Assembly (NCBI GenBank): GCA_918797485.1
Contig: CAKKNE010000004.1
Location: 5,084,001 to 5,148,000, forward strand
Length of the DNA: 64,000 nt
Source: Pelagomonas calceolata
Taxonomy: Eukaryota; Sar; Pelagophyceae; Pelagomonadales; Pelagomonadaceae
Reading direction: 5' to 3'
The notes below the pieces were generated by a model, which was given only the letters and a program-made list of their open reading frames with translations, did not search any database and was not told the origin of the DNA. The translations under genes and the position numbers were made by a program. Shown piece after piece: positions 27,633-39,800 of the stretch (position 1 is the stretch's first letter; each line of letters begins with the position of its first letter).

Positions 27633-27885
27633 GAAGTCTGTTGCATGCTTACTCGAGAAACTCGTCGCCGCGTTCCTCGCCTTGTAGTTTACCGTGGCGG
27701 CCGCCGGCGCTGCTGCCCGGGATCACTAGAAGACTAATATAAAGTGCGCACGGCACGCTTACCCGGAAGGGGGGAGCGCGCGCGCGCGGGGCAAGGTCAC
27801 GCCGATGGGGGGAAGGTGACGGCGGCGCCGCGCCCGGGACCGATTCCGGGGGCGGCGGCCGGGCCACCGGGAAGGGAGGCGGCGT
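27633..27885. other. convergent spacer, 253 bp
   Basis: It separates the sigma-factor stop from the stop of the giant gene. No hairpin, RNA gene or introner end is seen. Confidence 0.4.
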
Positions 27886-30800
27886 CTACCCCGCCGGGGC
27901 GACGGCCGAGAGCTGCGCGCCGGTGCACGTCGTGCCCTCGTTCTCGCAGAACGCGGACGTGCCGACCGAGTTGCGCGCGGCCACGCGGACGTAGTAGCGC
28001 CGGTCCGGCGTGAGGCCGCTCACCGTCACGCTCGTGCTCGAGGTCGTCACGGTGTGCGTGTCGGTGCCGTCGAACAGGGGCGACTCGGACGCGGTAATCT
28101 CGTATTCAAGCAAGGCTGCGCCGCCCGTCGACTCGGGCAGCGCCCCGCCGAGCGCCACCGGGCACTCCGACGGGTTGGCGGCGAAAGCTGCACATGGGAT
28201 GCCGTGGTGAGGGACGCGCGGGTAGAGCCACGCGACGTCGACCTCGCCCTCGCCGCCGGGGGCCGCGCTCAGCGAGCGCGGCGCCCCGGGTATGACAAGC
28301 GAGGGCGCGGCCGACAGCGTCGCCGACGCGGCCCCGTAGCCGGCCGCGTTGATCGCCGAGACCTTGACGTAGTACGTCGTGGACGGGCTCAGCTCGTCGA
28401 TGGTGTACGAGAGCGCCACGGTTGCGTCGACGTCGACCGTGCCCTTGTGCGGCGAGGCGCTGAGGCTGTTGAAGCTCGAGCTCGTGTCCCACTCGACGCG
28501 GTACGCCGTGATGCTGTCGCCGCCGTCGTCCTCGGGGTAGCCGTAGCCCAGGGTGAGCATGCTGTCGCTCGTGACGCCCAGCACGACGTTGGACGGCGCG
28601 CCGGACTCCTCGTAGGGCGCCGCCGACGACGGCGCCGACCCCTGCGGCGTGCCGCAGCCCTGGCCGTTGCAGGCGGACACGCGCACGTAGTACCGCTGCC
28701 CCTTGTCGAGGCCGGAGACGGTCTTGTAGAACGGCGAGCCGCCGTCCAGGTAGGTGACCGCGACGCTCTTGACCTCGCCGAGGAAGCTCGCCGAGGTCGC
28801 GTACTCGACCTTGTACGACGTGATCTCGTCGCCGCCGTCCCACGTGGGGGAGCTGAACTGCGTCCGCAGCTGCGACGCCGAGACGGTCGAGAGCACGACG
28901 CTCGTGGGGGGCCCGGGCGTCGTCATCGGCTTGCTCGGGGCGCCGGCCGCCTGCGGGAGCGAGTACCCGACGCTGTTGACGGCGGTCACGCGCGCGTAGT
29001 ACTGCTGGCCGTTCACGAGGCCCGAGCCGTCCGACGGGACGACCAGGGTCGTGCCCGTGCACGACGCGTACGTGTCGCCCGACTGCACGAGCGTCGCGGT
29101 GAGCCGGGGCGCGTACCGGCCGCCGGAGCTGCCGACCGTGCCGTTCGCGTCGCGCAGGGAGTTGTCGTTGATCGACACGACGAAGTCGTTCGCCGCGCTC
29201 TCGGGCGCGGCGTCCAGGAAGGTGACGTACCACTCGTAGCCGCCCGCGTCGTCGGGGCCGTACCGGGCCACGTCGACGCCGAGGTCGAGCAGCTCGTCCA
29301 GCGCCTCGAGCTTCGCCTCGACCGAGCCGGACGCGCCGAGCCGCCCGCCCGGCGCGCAGTAGGCCCCGTCGGTCTCGCAGAAGATCTCCGACGTCGTCTC
29401 CGTGCCGCGGCCGCCGTGCACGCGCGTCAGCGCCGCGTTGCCCTTCGTCGTGCCGATGAAGGGGACGTCGTTGCCGGTGTCCCGGTCGGTGAGGTTGAAC
29501 CAGGCGCTCTCGGCGTCGATGGCCCCGCCCTGCATCCACTGCGTGGGGAACTTGGCCCGGTACACCTGGCCGCCCCACTTCTGCTCCGCGAAGGTCACGA
29601 GGTCGCCGTCGAAGAGGATGCCGGCGAGCGAGCCCGACGCCGTCACGCGGGCCGAGTTGTTCGCGACGCTGAACGTCCGGCATTCCAGCGACCCGGCCGT
29701 GCAGAGCCGCTCCGACGCGTAGATCTCGTCGCTCGACAGCGCGACGGCGTCGTAGGGGATCGGGTCCGTCGTGTAGGCCACGGCCGCCTTGGACACCTGG
29801 AGCTGGAACGTGCCGCCGACGATGGGCGACGTCGCGCCGACGCCCTCCGACGCGACCTTCCACACCGTCGGCTTGTTGGCCGTCGGGCAGTAGAAGTCCT
29901 CCCGGATCGGGTCGTCGAACGTGTCCGTGGGGTCCAGCTCGACGCGGTAGTGCGTGACGGTCGCGCCGCCGTCCGACTCGGGCTCGCCGAAGCTGATGGT
30001 CAGCGAGTCGGCGTCGCCCGGGTTGACGCCGACGGACACGTCGGTCGGCGGGTCGGCGATCTGCTGCGGGACCTCCGTGGGGGCGGCGGTCCGCGCGGGG
30101 CCCGCGCCGAACGCGTTGACGGCCGCGACGCGCACCGAGTACGCGACGCCCGGCTCGAGGTCCGTGATCGTGTACGCCAGCGCGTCGGCGTCGACGAGGG
30201 CGGAGCCGTAGCGCGCGGGCGCCTCGCCGACGACCGAGTCGTCGGCCTTGAGGCCCGTCACGTCGTCGACGGCGTTCTCCGCGCCCGTGATCGACGAGTC
30301 CGCCGCGCCGCCCAGCGCCGGGTGGTAGAGGTACTGCGCGTCCTTGAAGAGCGTCGGCTGGTCGCCGACGTGCGTCGCGAACGTGATGCTGTACTCGACG
30401 CCGCGCTCGCCCGCGCTCGGCGCGTACGGCCGCTCGGAGACCGCGACCTGCTTCACCGTCGGGAGCAGCTCCAGCGCCTCCGCGAGCTCCGCGGCCGTCG
30501 CCCGCGCGCTGACGTAGGGCGAGTAGGCCGAGCCGTCGAAGCCGAGCCGGAAGAAGCCGCGCACGGGCTGCGTCTCGTTCGTCGAGGCGTCGACGTCGCC
30601 GTAGATGCGCAGGACCTGGACCTCGGCGCGGCCGCCGGACCGCGCGCCCGGGCGCACCTCGGAGACCTCGACCTCGAGGTCGTCGCCGATGCTCGCCTCG
30701 GGGATGTTGATGGGCACGAGGTCGCCCTCGTTCAGGCCGCCCGGCGCGCAGTCCGCGAAGGTCACGGTCCAGGCGTAGCCGTGGTAGTTGTTCGTGCTCG

Positions 30801-33800
30801 CCCGCGTCACGCGCACGTCGCCCGCGACGTACTCGTGGTCGAAGGGCGCGTCCGTGGCGTGGCCGAGGTTGACGAGCGCCGACCGGAGGCGCGACGCGGC
30901 GGCGTTGTAGTTCAGCTTTGCGGTCGTGACGCCGTGGGTCGTCGCCGACCGCCCGTTGGAGAACTGCACGACGAAGCCGCTCTCGGAGTCGGGCGTCGTG
31001 CCCGCCGCCCACGTCGCGCGGATCTGCTGCTCCTCGCAGACCGTCTCGGCCGTGAACCACTCGACGAGGTAGCCCGTGATCGGGCTGCCGTTGTCGCCCG
31101 CGAGGCTCGAGTTCGTCGCGTTGCCCGGGGCGAGCCACGAGACGTCGAGCTCGGTGATCGGCGCGCCGCTCCGCGTCAGCGCCGTCGACACCGCGAGGGC
31201 GTCGCAGGCGTCCGGCGCGGCGGCCGGCGCCGTCGGGTCCGCCGCCACGCCCCACGGCGACGGGCCCACCTCGTTCACCGCGGCGACGCGCGCGTAGTAG
31301 ACCACGCCGCTCTCGAGGCCCGTCAGGTACGTCACGGCGGGGCCGCCCTCGTGGAGCACGTTCTCCGCCGCCGCCGCCGCGGTGACGTTCACGCGCCGCA
31401 GGTTCGTGCCGAAGCTGAGCGACGTGTCGTACTCGACCAGGAAGTGCGTCAGGTTCGAGCCGCCGTCGCTCACGGGGAGGGCGAACCGGAGCTGGAGCTT
31501 GTCCCGGCCGGCCAGCGCCAGCCGCGCCCCGGTGGGCGCCAGGGGCACCTGGTCCGCCGTCACGCCGGAGATGGTCTCGGACCACCGCACGGTGTCGACC
31601 TCGGCGAGCGGGTCGTAGAGCTCGTTCCGCGCCGCGATGCGGAAGTAGTACGTCGTGTTCACCACGAGGCGCGCGACCACCGAGTCGTAGGGCGGCGTCC
31701 CCGCGATGGGCGCGCCCTGGATCAGGCAGCTGCCGAACTCGGCCGTGTCGCAGTGCGCCGCGTCGCCCTCGGCGGCGTCGAACGTGTCGGCCGTGTCCCA
31801 GTGCAGCGTGTACCCCACGATGGTGCCGGAGGCGGTGGGCGGCGGCGACCAGAAGACGCGGATCTCCGACCCCGAGAGGACCTCGAGGGAGAAGCTCCCG
31901 ACGGCGTCCGGCACGCGCTGCGGCGTCGCCTCGGCGACGTCCGACCAGGGCCCGGGGCCCAGCGGGTTCACCGCGCGGCCGCGGACGTACACGGTGCCGA
32001 AGGAGGGGAAGCCCGTCGCGTAGAGGCACGCGGCGCAGCCCGCCGGCCGCACGCCGACCGACGCGTCGACCGGCACGAGCGCGTGCTCGGGGCTCGAGAT
32101 CGGGCGCGGCGCCCCGTTGCCGAGGAACCGCACCTCGTACTCGTAGCCGCCGGCCCAGCCGCGCACGGCGAGCTCGTCGCCGCTCGCGCCCTGGTACGAC
32201 GTGTCCACCGCCGACGAGTGGGCCTCGGCGAGGTGGAGCGCCGTCGGCGCGCCGGCGGCGTCGTAGCTGTCCGCCACCGAGTACCAGGCGCCGCCGACCG
32301 TGATCAGGTCGGACGCCTGCGGCGCGTCCTCCGCCGTCAGCCCGGGGCAGGTCAGCACGGGGTGGCCCGTCTCGCCCCGGCACGTCGCGAGCGCGTCGAC
32401 GCGCGCCGCGTACGTGCGCTCGACCGCCAGCGCGCCGACGCCCGGCAGGGCCTCGAGCGCGTGGCGCACGGCCCGCGCCGTCGCGTCGGCGCCGAGCAGC
32501 GGCGTCGTGGCGCCGCCGTAGCCGAGGCGGAAGTGGCCCGCGACGGCCGGCGTCTCGAAGCCGCGCGCCTCGAAGGCGCCCGACGCGATGCGGACCATCT
32601 GCCGCGTGTAGTCGGCCGGCATGTCGTACTCCGTCACGTCGGCCTCGAAGGAGGCCGTCGACGACGTCTGCAGCTCGACCTTGTCGACGGAGGCGCCGCA
32701 CGCGCCGCGCGTCACCTGGCTCTCCGAGCACTCGCGCGGCACGTCGTACGAGATCGAGATGGCGTCGCCGCGCGCCTCCGAGCCCTTGAGGACCTCGGCG
32801 ACGTGGATCGCCGCGCCGGCGCCCGTGAGCCGCGCCCCGACCGGCCGCAGCTCGGGCACGTCGCCGCGCGCGGTCGTGAACGTGATCAGGAAGGACTTGC
32901 CGCCCTCGGAGGACGCGTCGTCGCGGTCCGAGACCTCCACCGACCCCACGGCCCCGATGGCCTCGAGCGCCGCCGCGACGTCGGCGGCCGCCGCGTCGTG
33001 CGGGAGCGTCGTCGTCGAGTAGCCGTCGACGGTCTCGAGCGAGTACTCGCCGCCGAGGACGTTGCCGTCCCGGACCGTCGTCACGGCGACGGCCGCGCCG
33101 GACCCGGTCAGCGAGCTCACGACCTCGAGCGGCGGCACGTCGCCGGCGCGGTCGAGGAACGTCACGGTCCACGCGTAGCCGTCCTGCGCGTCCGGGCCCG
33201 ACCGCGTCACGGCGACGGACCCGGCGTCCGTCAGGGAGAGCGCCGCCGCGAACTGCGCCGCGGAGGCGTCGGACGCGATGGGCTGCGACGCCGCGACGGT
33301 CATCGCGCCGGCGATCGAGTTGCCGTCGATGACCGTCGACACGGCGCACGACGCCGCCGACGCGACGAAGGCCGCGTCGCCGCGGCAGGCCAGCGTGGGC
33401 AGGTCGCCGGGCGGGTCCCGGTACGTCAGCGTCCACGTGAGGCCCTTGCCCGTGTCCGTGATCTCGACGGCGACCTGCACGTCGCCGATCACCGGCAGCT
33501 TCTCGAACTCGCGCTTGAGCTGCCGCACCGTGACCGGCGAGTCGTCCGCCGCCCGGAGGTCGAAGCCGCCCCGGTCCGGGTTCGTCACGTTCAGGAAGGC
33601 GTCGACGCCGTCGCGCCACCCGAACGGCGTCAGCACGCCGTAGACCTCGGTCGCGAAGAGGTCGGTGCACGCGGTGTCGCCCGTCACGGCGCCCACCTCG
33701 ACGTACGACGCGTTCAGGCCGTACCGGTCCGGCGGCTCGGCGCGCAGGCCGTAGCCGTCGAAGTAGACGTCGAACGCGTAGCCGTAGTGGCTCGCGGCCG

Positions 33801-36800
33801 ACGCGTCGCCCCGCCGCACGACGCGCACCGAGTCGAACATGCGCATGGAGATCAGGGCCTCCTGCACGTCCTCCGCGGAGGCGTCCCAGGCCAGGCACGT
33901 CGAGTTCCGCGCGAAGCGGCCGCCCGTGTTCGGGCCGCCGCGGTCGACGGTGACGCGGAAGGCGCCCTCGACGATCTTGGCCGTGGCGCCGACCACGATC
34001 GTCGCCTTGGCCGTGTGGGTGCCGAGGCCGCGCACGCCGTAGCGGTCCGGCGCCGGCGCGACCGTCACGTTCGCGCCCGCGGCCTTGCCGGCGTAGCCGT
34101 AGACCTCGGCGGCGCAGAGGTGCGCGCGCGGCGGGGGGATCTTCCCCTGGAAGCCGTCGTAGGAGATGGTCCAGGAGTAGCCGTAGTTCGACGACGCGGC
34201 GCCCGTGCCGCTCCGCGCGACCGCGACGTCGTCGGCCGACGCCGCGAAGCCCGTCGCGACGATGGCGGCCGCGACGTCCTCGGCCGGCGCGTTCCAGGGG
34301 ATGCAGGCCGTCGTGAAGTTGTCGTAGATCATGGGCCCCTTGTCGTTGTTGGCGCGCGGCAGCGTGAGGTTCAGGGCCCACGCGCCGCGCGTGACCGTCG
34401 CGAGGGCCTCGAAGGCCACGACGTCCGCGTCCGGGAAGTAGACCGAGAAGTTCCCGGCCACGACCTGGCCGTAGGCCGCCTCGATGGTCACCTCCTGCGT
34501 CTCGAAGATCTCGTCGGCCGTCGCCGTGAAGACCTGGACCTCGTCGACGTGCGTCGCCGCGAGCGTGAGCGCCTGGACCTCGTCGGTGTGCTCCGCCGTC
34601 GCCAGCGCCAGGCCGACCAGCTTCGGCGGCGGCGCGGCCGGCGCGCCGACGGCGGCCGGCGCGCTGAAGTTGCCGTAGCCCAGCGCGTTGCGCGCGGCGA
34701 CGCGCACCGAGTACGGCACGCCCGTCTTGAGGCCGCCCAGGGTGATGCCCGTCGCGGCGGAGCCCTGGACCACGTCGTCCACGACCGTCGCGCGCACGCC
34801 GTCCGCGAGCTGCGTCGCGTCGACGCTCATGGGCGGCTGGTCGCCGAGCGCCTCGTCGAACGCGACCGACACGTAGAAGCCGCTGACCTTGTAGACGCCC
34901 AGCTCGGTGCCGTTGGCGCCGCGGTAGGCCCCGGGCCGGAACGCGTCGTCCGGCCGGCCCAGCGGGAGCTGGGCCGGGAGGAACGCGTCCGTGCGGTGGC
35001 CGGCGCCCGCGCGCACGACGGCCGTGCTCACGGTCTCGGCGCCGTCGCCGGCGCGGTCCATGGCGAAGTTGCGCGACCACGGCGACGCGCAGTCGCTCAT
35101 GTTCACCTCGACGCGCGGCGCGTCCATGACGCCCACGAGGCCGTCGAAGTAGATCGAGTAGACGAAGCCGTTGGGCGCCTCGATGGCGTCCGTCGACCGC
35201 GTCACCGTCGTGGCGCCGGCCACGCCGAGGTGGTGCTCGATGAGGTAGTTGAGCTCGAGCTCGACGTCGGCGTCGCGCGCGTTCCACGCGAGGCACGCCG
35301 ACGTGTTGCCGTAGGGCAGCTCGCGCTGCGCGCGGGCGCCCAGCCCCGCGGCGCCGATCGAGACGCGGTAGGCCGGCGTCCCGCCCTTGGCCCAGCCGCC
35401 GCCGTCCGCGTCCTTGACCGTGATGGTCTGGACCGCGACCTCGGGCTCGCGCACCGCGAAGTACTGCGGCACGAGGAAGCCGTCCGCGTGGCCCTCGCCC
35501 TCGAGCAGGACCTTGGAGCCCAGCGTCAGCTCCAGCGGGTCGGCGCCGCCCCGCGCCTTCATGGACCCGGCCACGGACGCGCCGGGCTTGAGCGTGTCGC
35601 CGCACGCGTAGAGCTGGACGACCCACGTGTCGCCGACGGCGTGGCCGACGCCGCTGCGGAAGCGGAAGTAGACGCCGTCCTCGTCGAAGACCCCGGGGTT
35701 CGAGGGATGCTCCGAGCGCTCGATGGGCACCCAGGCCGTCCGGGCCAGCTGCGCCGCGTACGTCTTCCGGCCCTCGCCCTCGACCATGCGGCTGAAGACG
35801 TAGGTGTCGTTCTTCAGCAGCGTGCCGTTCACGTCGTAGACCGCCGGGGCCGTGATCTCCAGCAGGTAGGTCGCCACCGCCGGCACGCGGCTCGAGTCGT
35901 AGACCTCGAACTCGGCGTCGTCGAGGCCCGCGGCGTTGCCCCGGGCGTTGTAGTAGACCGTCTTCTCCTGCAGGGTCATGCCGTTGTGCACGGCGAAGAC
36001 CGCGGGCAGGTCGCCGGACATGAGGTCGCCCACGTAGTCCAGCTCGTAGGTGTAGCCCCAGGCCGTGCTCCCGTCGCCGAAGCCGCTGCGCGCCACGGTG
36101 ATCTGCGGGTGCGCCACCGTGAGGTTGCGGTAGGTCATGTTCAGCGCGTCCTGGATGCGCTCCTCGAGCACCTCCGCCGGGACGCCCCACTCGAAGCAGG
36201 AGCCGCCGTAGTAGTTCTGCTGCGCGCCGACCGTGTTCGCCGTGACGTGCGTGAGGTGGTTGAGGAAGAGCGAGAAGTAGCGGCCCGTCGCGGGCTTGTC
36301 CGTCTCGGCCTCGGCCGCCAGCGTGAGCAGCTGCACGGACCGCGAGCCGCCCTCGCGCGTCGTGGTGACGCGCGCGTCGCGCGCGCGGCCGCCGACGTGG
36401 GCCCACGAGGCCGCGCACTGGCCCGACGCCTCGTCGACGATCTCCAGCTGGTCCGCGTTCGCGAGGTGCGGGCCGACGAAGGCCACCTCGTAGGCGTAGA
36501 CGTCGCGGCCCCGCGTGACGGTCTTGACGGCGAACGCCGGCGCGCCGGCCAGCGACTTCCAGAGCTTCTTCCCGGCGCCGCAGCCGTCGGACGGCCGGAT
36601 GACGCCGCCGGTCGCGTCGCAGTCCACGGCCCGCTCCAGCTCGAGCTGGGCGGCCGTGCCGTGCGTCGCCGTCGCCGCGACCGTGTAGAGGCGGAACGCG
36701 TCGACCGACCCGCCGATGCGGACGCGGTCGCCGGGCGCGAGGAACTTCGCGACGTCCGCGGAGAGCTCGACCGTCGTCGAGTTGTGCACCGTCGTGGCCG

Positions 36801-39800
36801 TCGCCGCCAGGAGCTGCTCCGGGCCCGCCGCGTCCTGGCAGCCCGCCTCGGAGCCGACGGCCACGACCTCGATCTGCGGCGCGTTCGCGCCGAGGACGCT
36901 GGACGTGGCGCCGCCGTAGCCCGAGGCCGCGCGCGTGTTGTCCGGGCCGCGGAAGGTGAAGACGTAGGCGTAGCCGTGGCCGTACCGCCCCTCGCCGTCG
37001 CCCTCGCGCGCCACGGCGACGTGGCCCGCGTCGTTGGCCACGCCGTCGTTGTTGAAGTCGAAGGCCAGCGCGTCGAACGCCGCCTCGACGGCCGCCGCCG
37101 ACGCGCCGTAGGCGATGCACGCCGTCTCCCGGAACTCGCCCTCGTGCGTGACGCGGAGCTTGAAGAGGCCCTCGGTGTTGGCGTCCGCGTAGTAGACGTC
37201 GTCGGCGACGACCTGGACCTCCGTCCGGCCCAGCGTCGCGACGCCCAGCCCCGACTTGCGCACGGACACCGCGTGCTCGACCTTGAAGAGCTCGACGTCG
37301 TCGACCGAGAAGTGGACCTTGGCGGAGATGTCCTCGGTCAGGCGGAGGGCCAGGCCCTGGTACAGGACCTCGGCGACGGTGAAGACGCCGTCCGTGCCGT
37401 TCACCCGGACGCGGTCCCCGGGGAAGACCTTGCCGTCGAAGCGCGGCCGCCGGTCGACGTGGTCGTCGAACTCGTCGCGGCGCCAGAAGCGCGACGCGTT
37501 CGAGGCGAAGAGGAGCGTGCCCGCGTAGTGGTTGGGCGGGTCGTCGGCGTCCCGGTTGATGGGCCGCAGGTCCACCGTGACGTCGAGCTTGTGGTCCGTC
37601 AGCGACGGCAGCGCGTTCAGCGCGGCCTCGACCGCGGCGCCGTCGGCGCCCCAGTCGAGGCAGGGCGTCGTGAAGCGGCCGTACCTCAGGCGGAAGTACG
37701 CGCCGGACAGCGCGCCCCCGTCCAGGGCCAGCGCGATCTCCTGCCGCTCGGTCACGCCGCCCTGGACGACCGTCTGGACGCCGATGTCGAGGCCCGTGAA
37801 GTTCGACCCGGGCTGCTGCCTGTTGCCCCAGTCCTTGTGGCCCTGCTTGAAGCCCACGGGCCAGAGGCGGTTGCACGTCGACGAGATGAGCTCGAGCTGC
37901 GGCACGTCGCCGACGCCGACGCCCGAGTAGCCCGTCCCGAAGTAGATCGAGTAGAGGAACGCGTCGCCGTGCGCGCCGCGGCCCGACCGCGACACCTCGA
38001 CGCCGCCGCTCAGCGCGTCGAAGCCGTTCAGCGCCGCCGCGACGTCCGCCGCCGACGCGCCGAACTTGAGGCAGTCCGTCGTCTGCGCCGAGCCCGAGTA
38101 CATCATGCGCAGCCGGAAGAGGTCCAGCGACGCGTTGACGTGGTCCGGCGTCACGTCCGCGGCCACGTAGAGGCGCTGCACCTCGGCGCCGGAGCGGATC
38201 ACCTCGTGCGTCTCGCCGCCGACGCGGACGAACGCGCCCGTGGGCGCCGTCCGCACCAGCGACGCCTGGGGCGTGCCCACGACCGGCGAGTCCTCCTTGT
38301 AGGCCAGCAGGCTGCCCAGCCGCGTGGCGCCGTCGGCGGCCGCGCCCCGCGCCGCGAAGCCGCCCCGGTCGCCGCCGAGCCGGAAGACCTCGCCCGGGTT
38401 GAGCGCGTCCGCCAGCACCGTCTCCAGCGTCCCGCCCGCGCCGAAGGTCCCGTCGTACCGCAGCGACGCCGTCGCGCCGTCCCGGTCGACGGTCGCCCAG
38501 ACGCCCTCGACGCGCTGCAGCGCGACGTCCGACCGCGCGACGCGCAGCTCGCCGACGGTGTCCATCTGCTCGAGCACGTACTCCATCTCGTCGTGCGCCT
38601 CCTGCCACTCCATGGGCTCGGACCACGCGCCGCGGACGCCGAGCGCGAACGCGCCCGCGAAGGGCGTCGAGCCGGACCGCAGCACCGTGTTCACGACCTG
38701 GGGCACGTTGCCCTGGAGGCCGTGGCCGTCGACCGTGATCGAGTCCAGGTTGCCCGCGCCCGGCGGGAACGTGAAGCCGCGGTACGCGCCCGGGTTCTTG
38801 GTGAACTTGACGCGCCACTCGAGGCCGCCGCGCTCGCCCTCGGGGGCGACGGCGACGGCGCCCCAGCCGCCCGACGCGGCCGAGGGGTAGGACAGCCGCT
38901 CCACGGCGACGCCGCCCACGGTCAGCATCTCCTCGAGCTTGCGCTCGAACCGCTTGGCGGACTCGTTGTACGCGACGCTGCGCGCGCCGAACGGCGCCTC
39001 GAAGTCGATCTCGAAGGCGCCGGACATGCCCTCGCTGCCCTTGGTCGTCTCCCAGACCGTCGGCACGTACACGACGCCGTTCGTGGCCGGGTCCTGCGTC
39101 ACGTTCAGGTCCACGACGTCGCCCGACCCGGGCGGCACCTGCTCGTGGTTGTAGACGAAGGTCACGCGCCACTCGACGACGCCGTGCCGGCCGTAGACCT
39201 CGCGCGAGACGTTCACGACGCGGCGGCCCAGCGACGTCGTCTCGAGCCACTGCTTGACGGAGCCGGCGCCCTCGCCCGGCGCGTTCCACTGGAGCTGGCT
39301 CGCGCCGAGGGGGTCGTCGCCCAGGGCCGAGAGGGACCCCTTCGGGTCGTCGCCGCCGACGTGGAAGCGCGTCAGGTTGCCGCGCGTCACGACGCCGTCG
39401 ACGCACCCCGAGAAGGTGCAGTTGTTCGGGTTCGTGCGGCCGTCGACCTCCGTCCGCGCCGTCACGTTCTGCAGGTCCGTCTCGAAGGGGTTGCAGCCGC
39501 CCTTCTGGTAGTGCCGGAACCGGTCGGCGTTCGCGCCGGAGCCCTTGGCCGTGTAGTTGAACTGCAGGCCGTCCGCGGACTCGGGCGGCGCGACGTCGCC
39601 CGCGCCCCGGAACGACACGCGGTACTGCCAGGCGTTGGGCGCCTCCGTCTCCGAGAAGTGGCGCGACACCGACACGTTCGCCAGCGCCCGCCGCACGAAG
39701 GCGCGCGCGGACGCCTTGCCGATCCGGGCGAGCGCGTGCCGCACCTGGGCGTCCGTCGCGTCGTAGGGCAGGCAGTCCTCGAAGAACTCGCCCGCGAAGC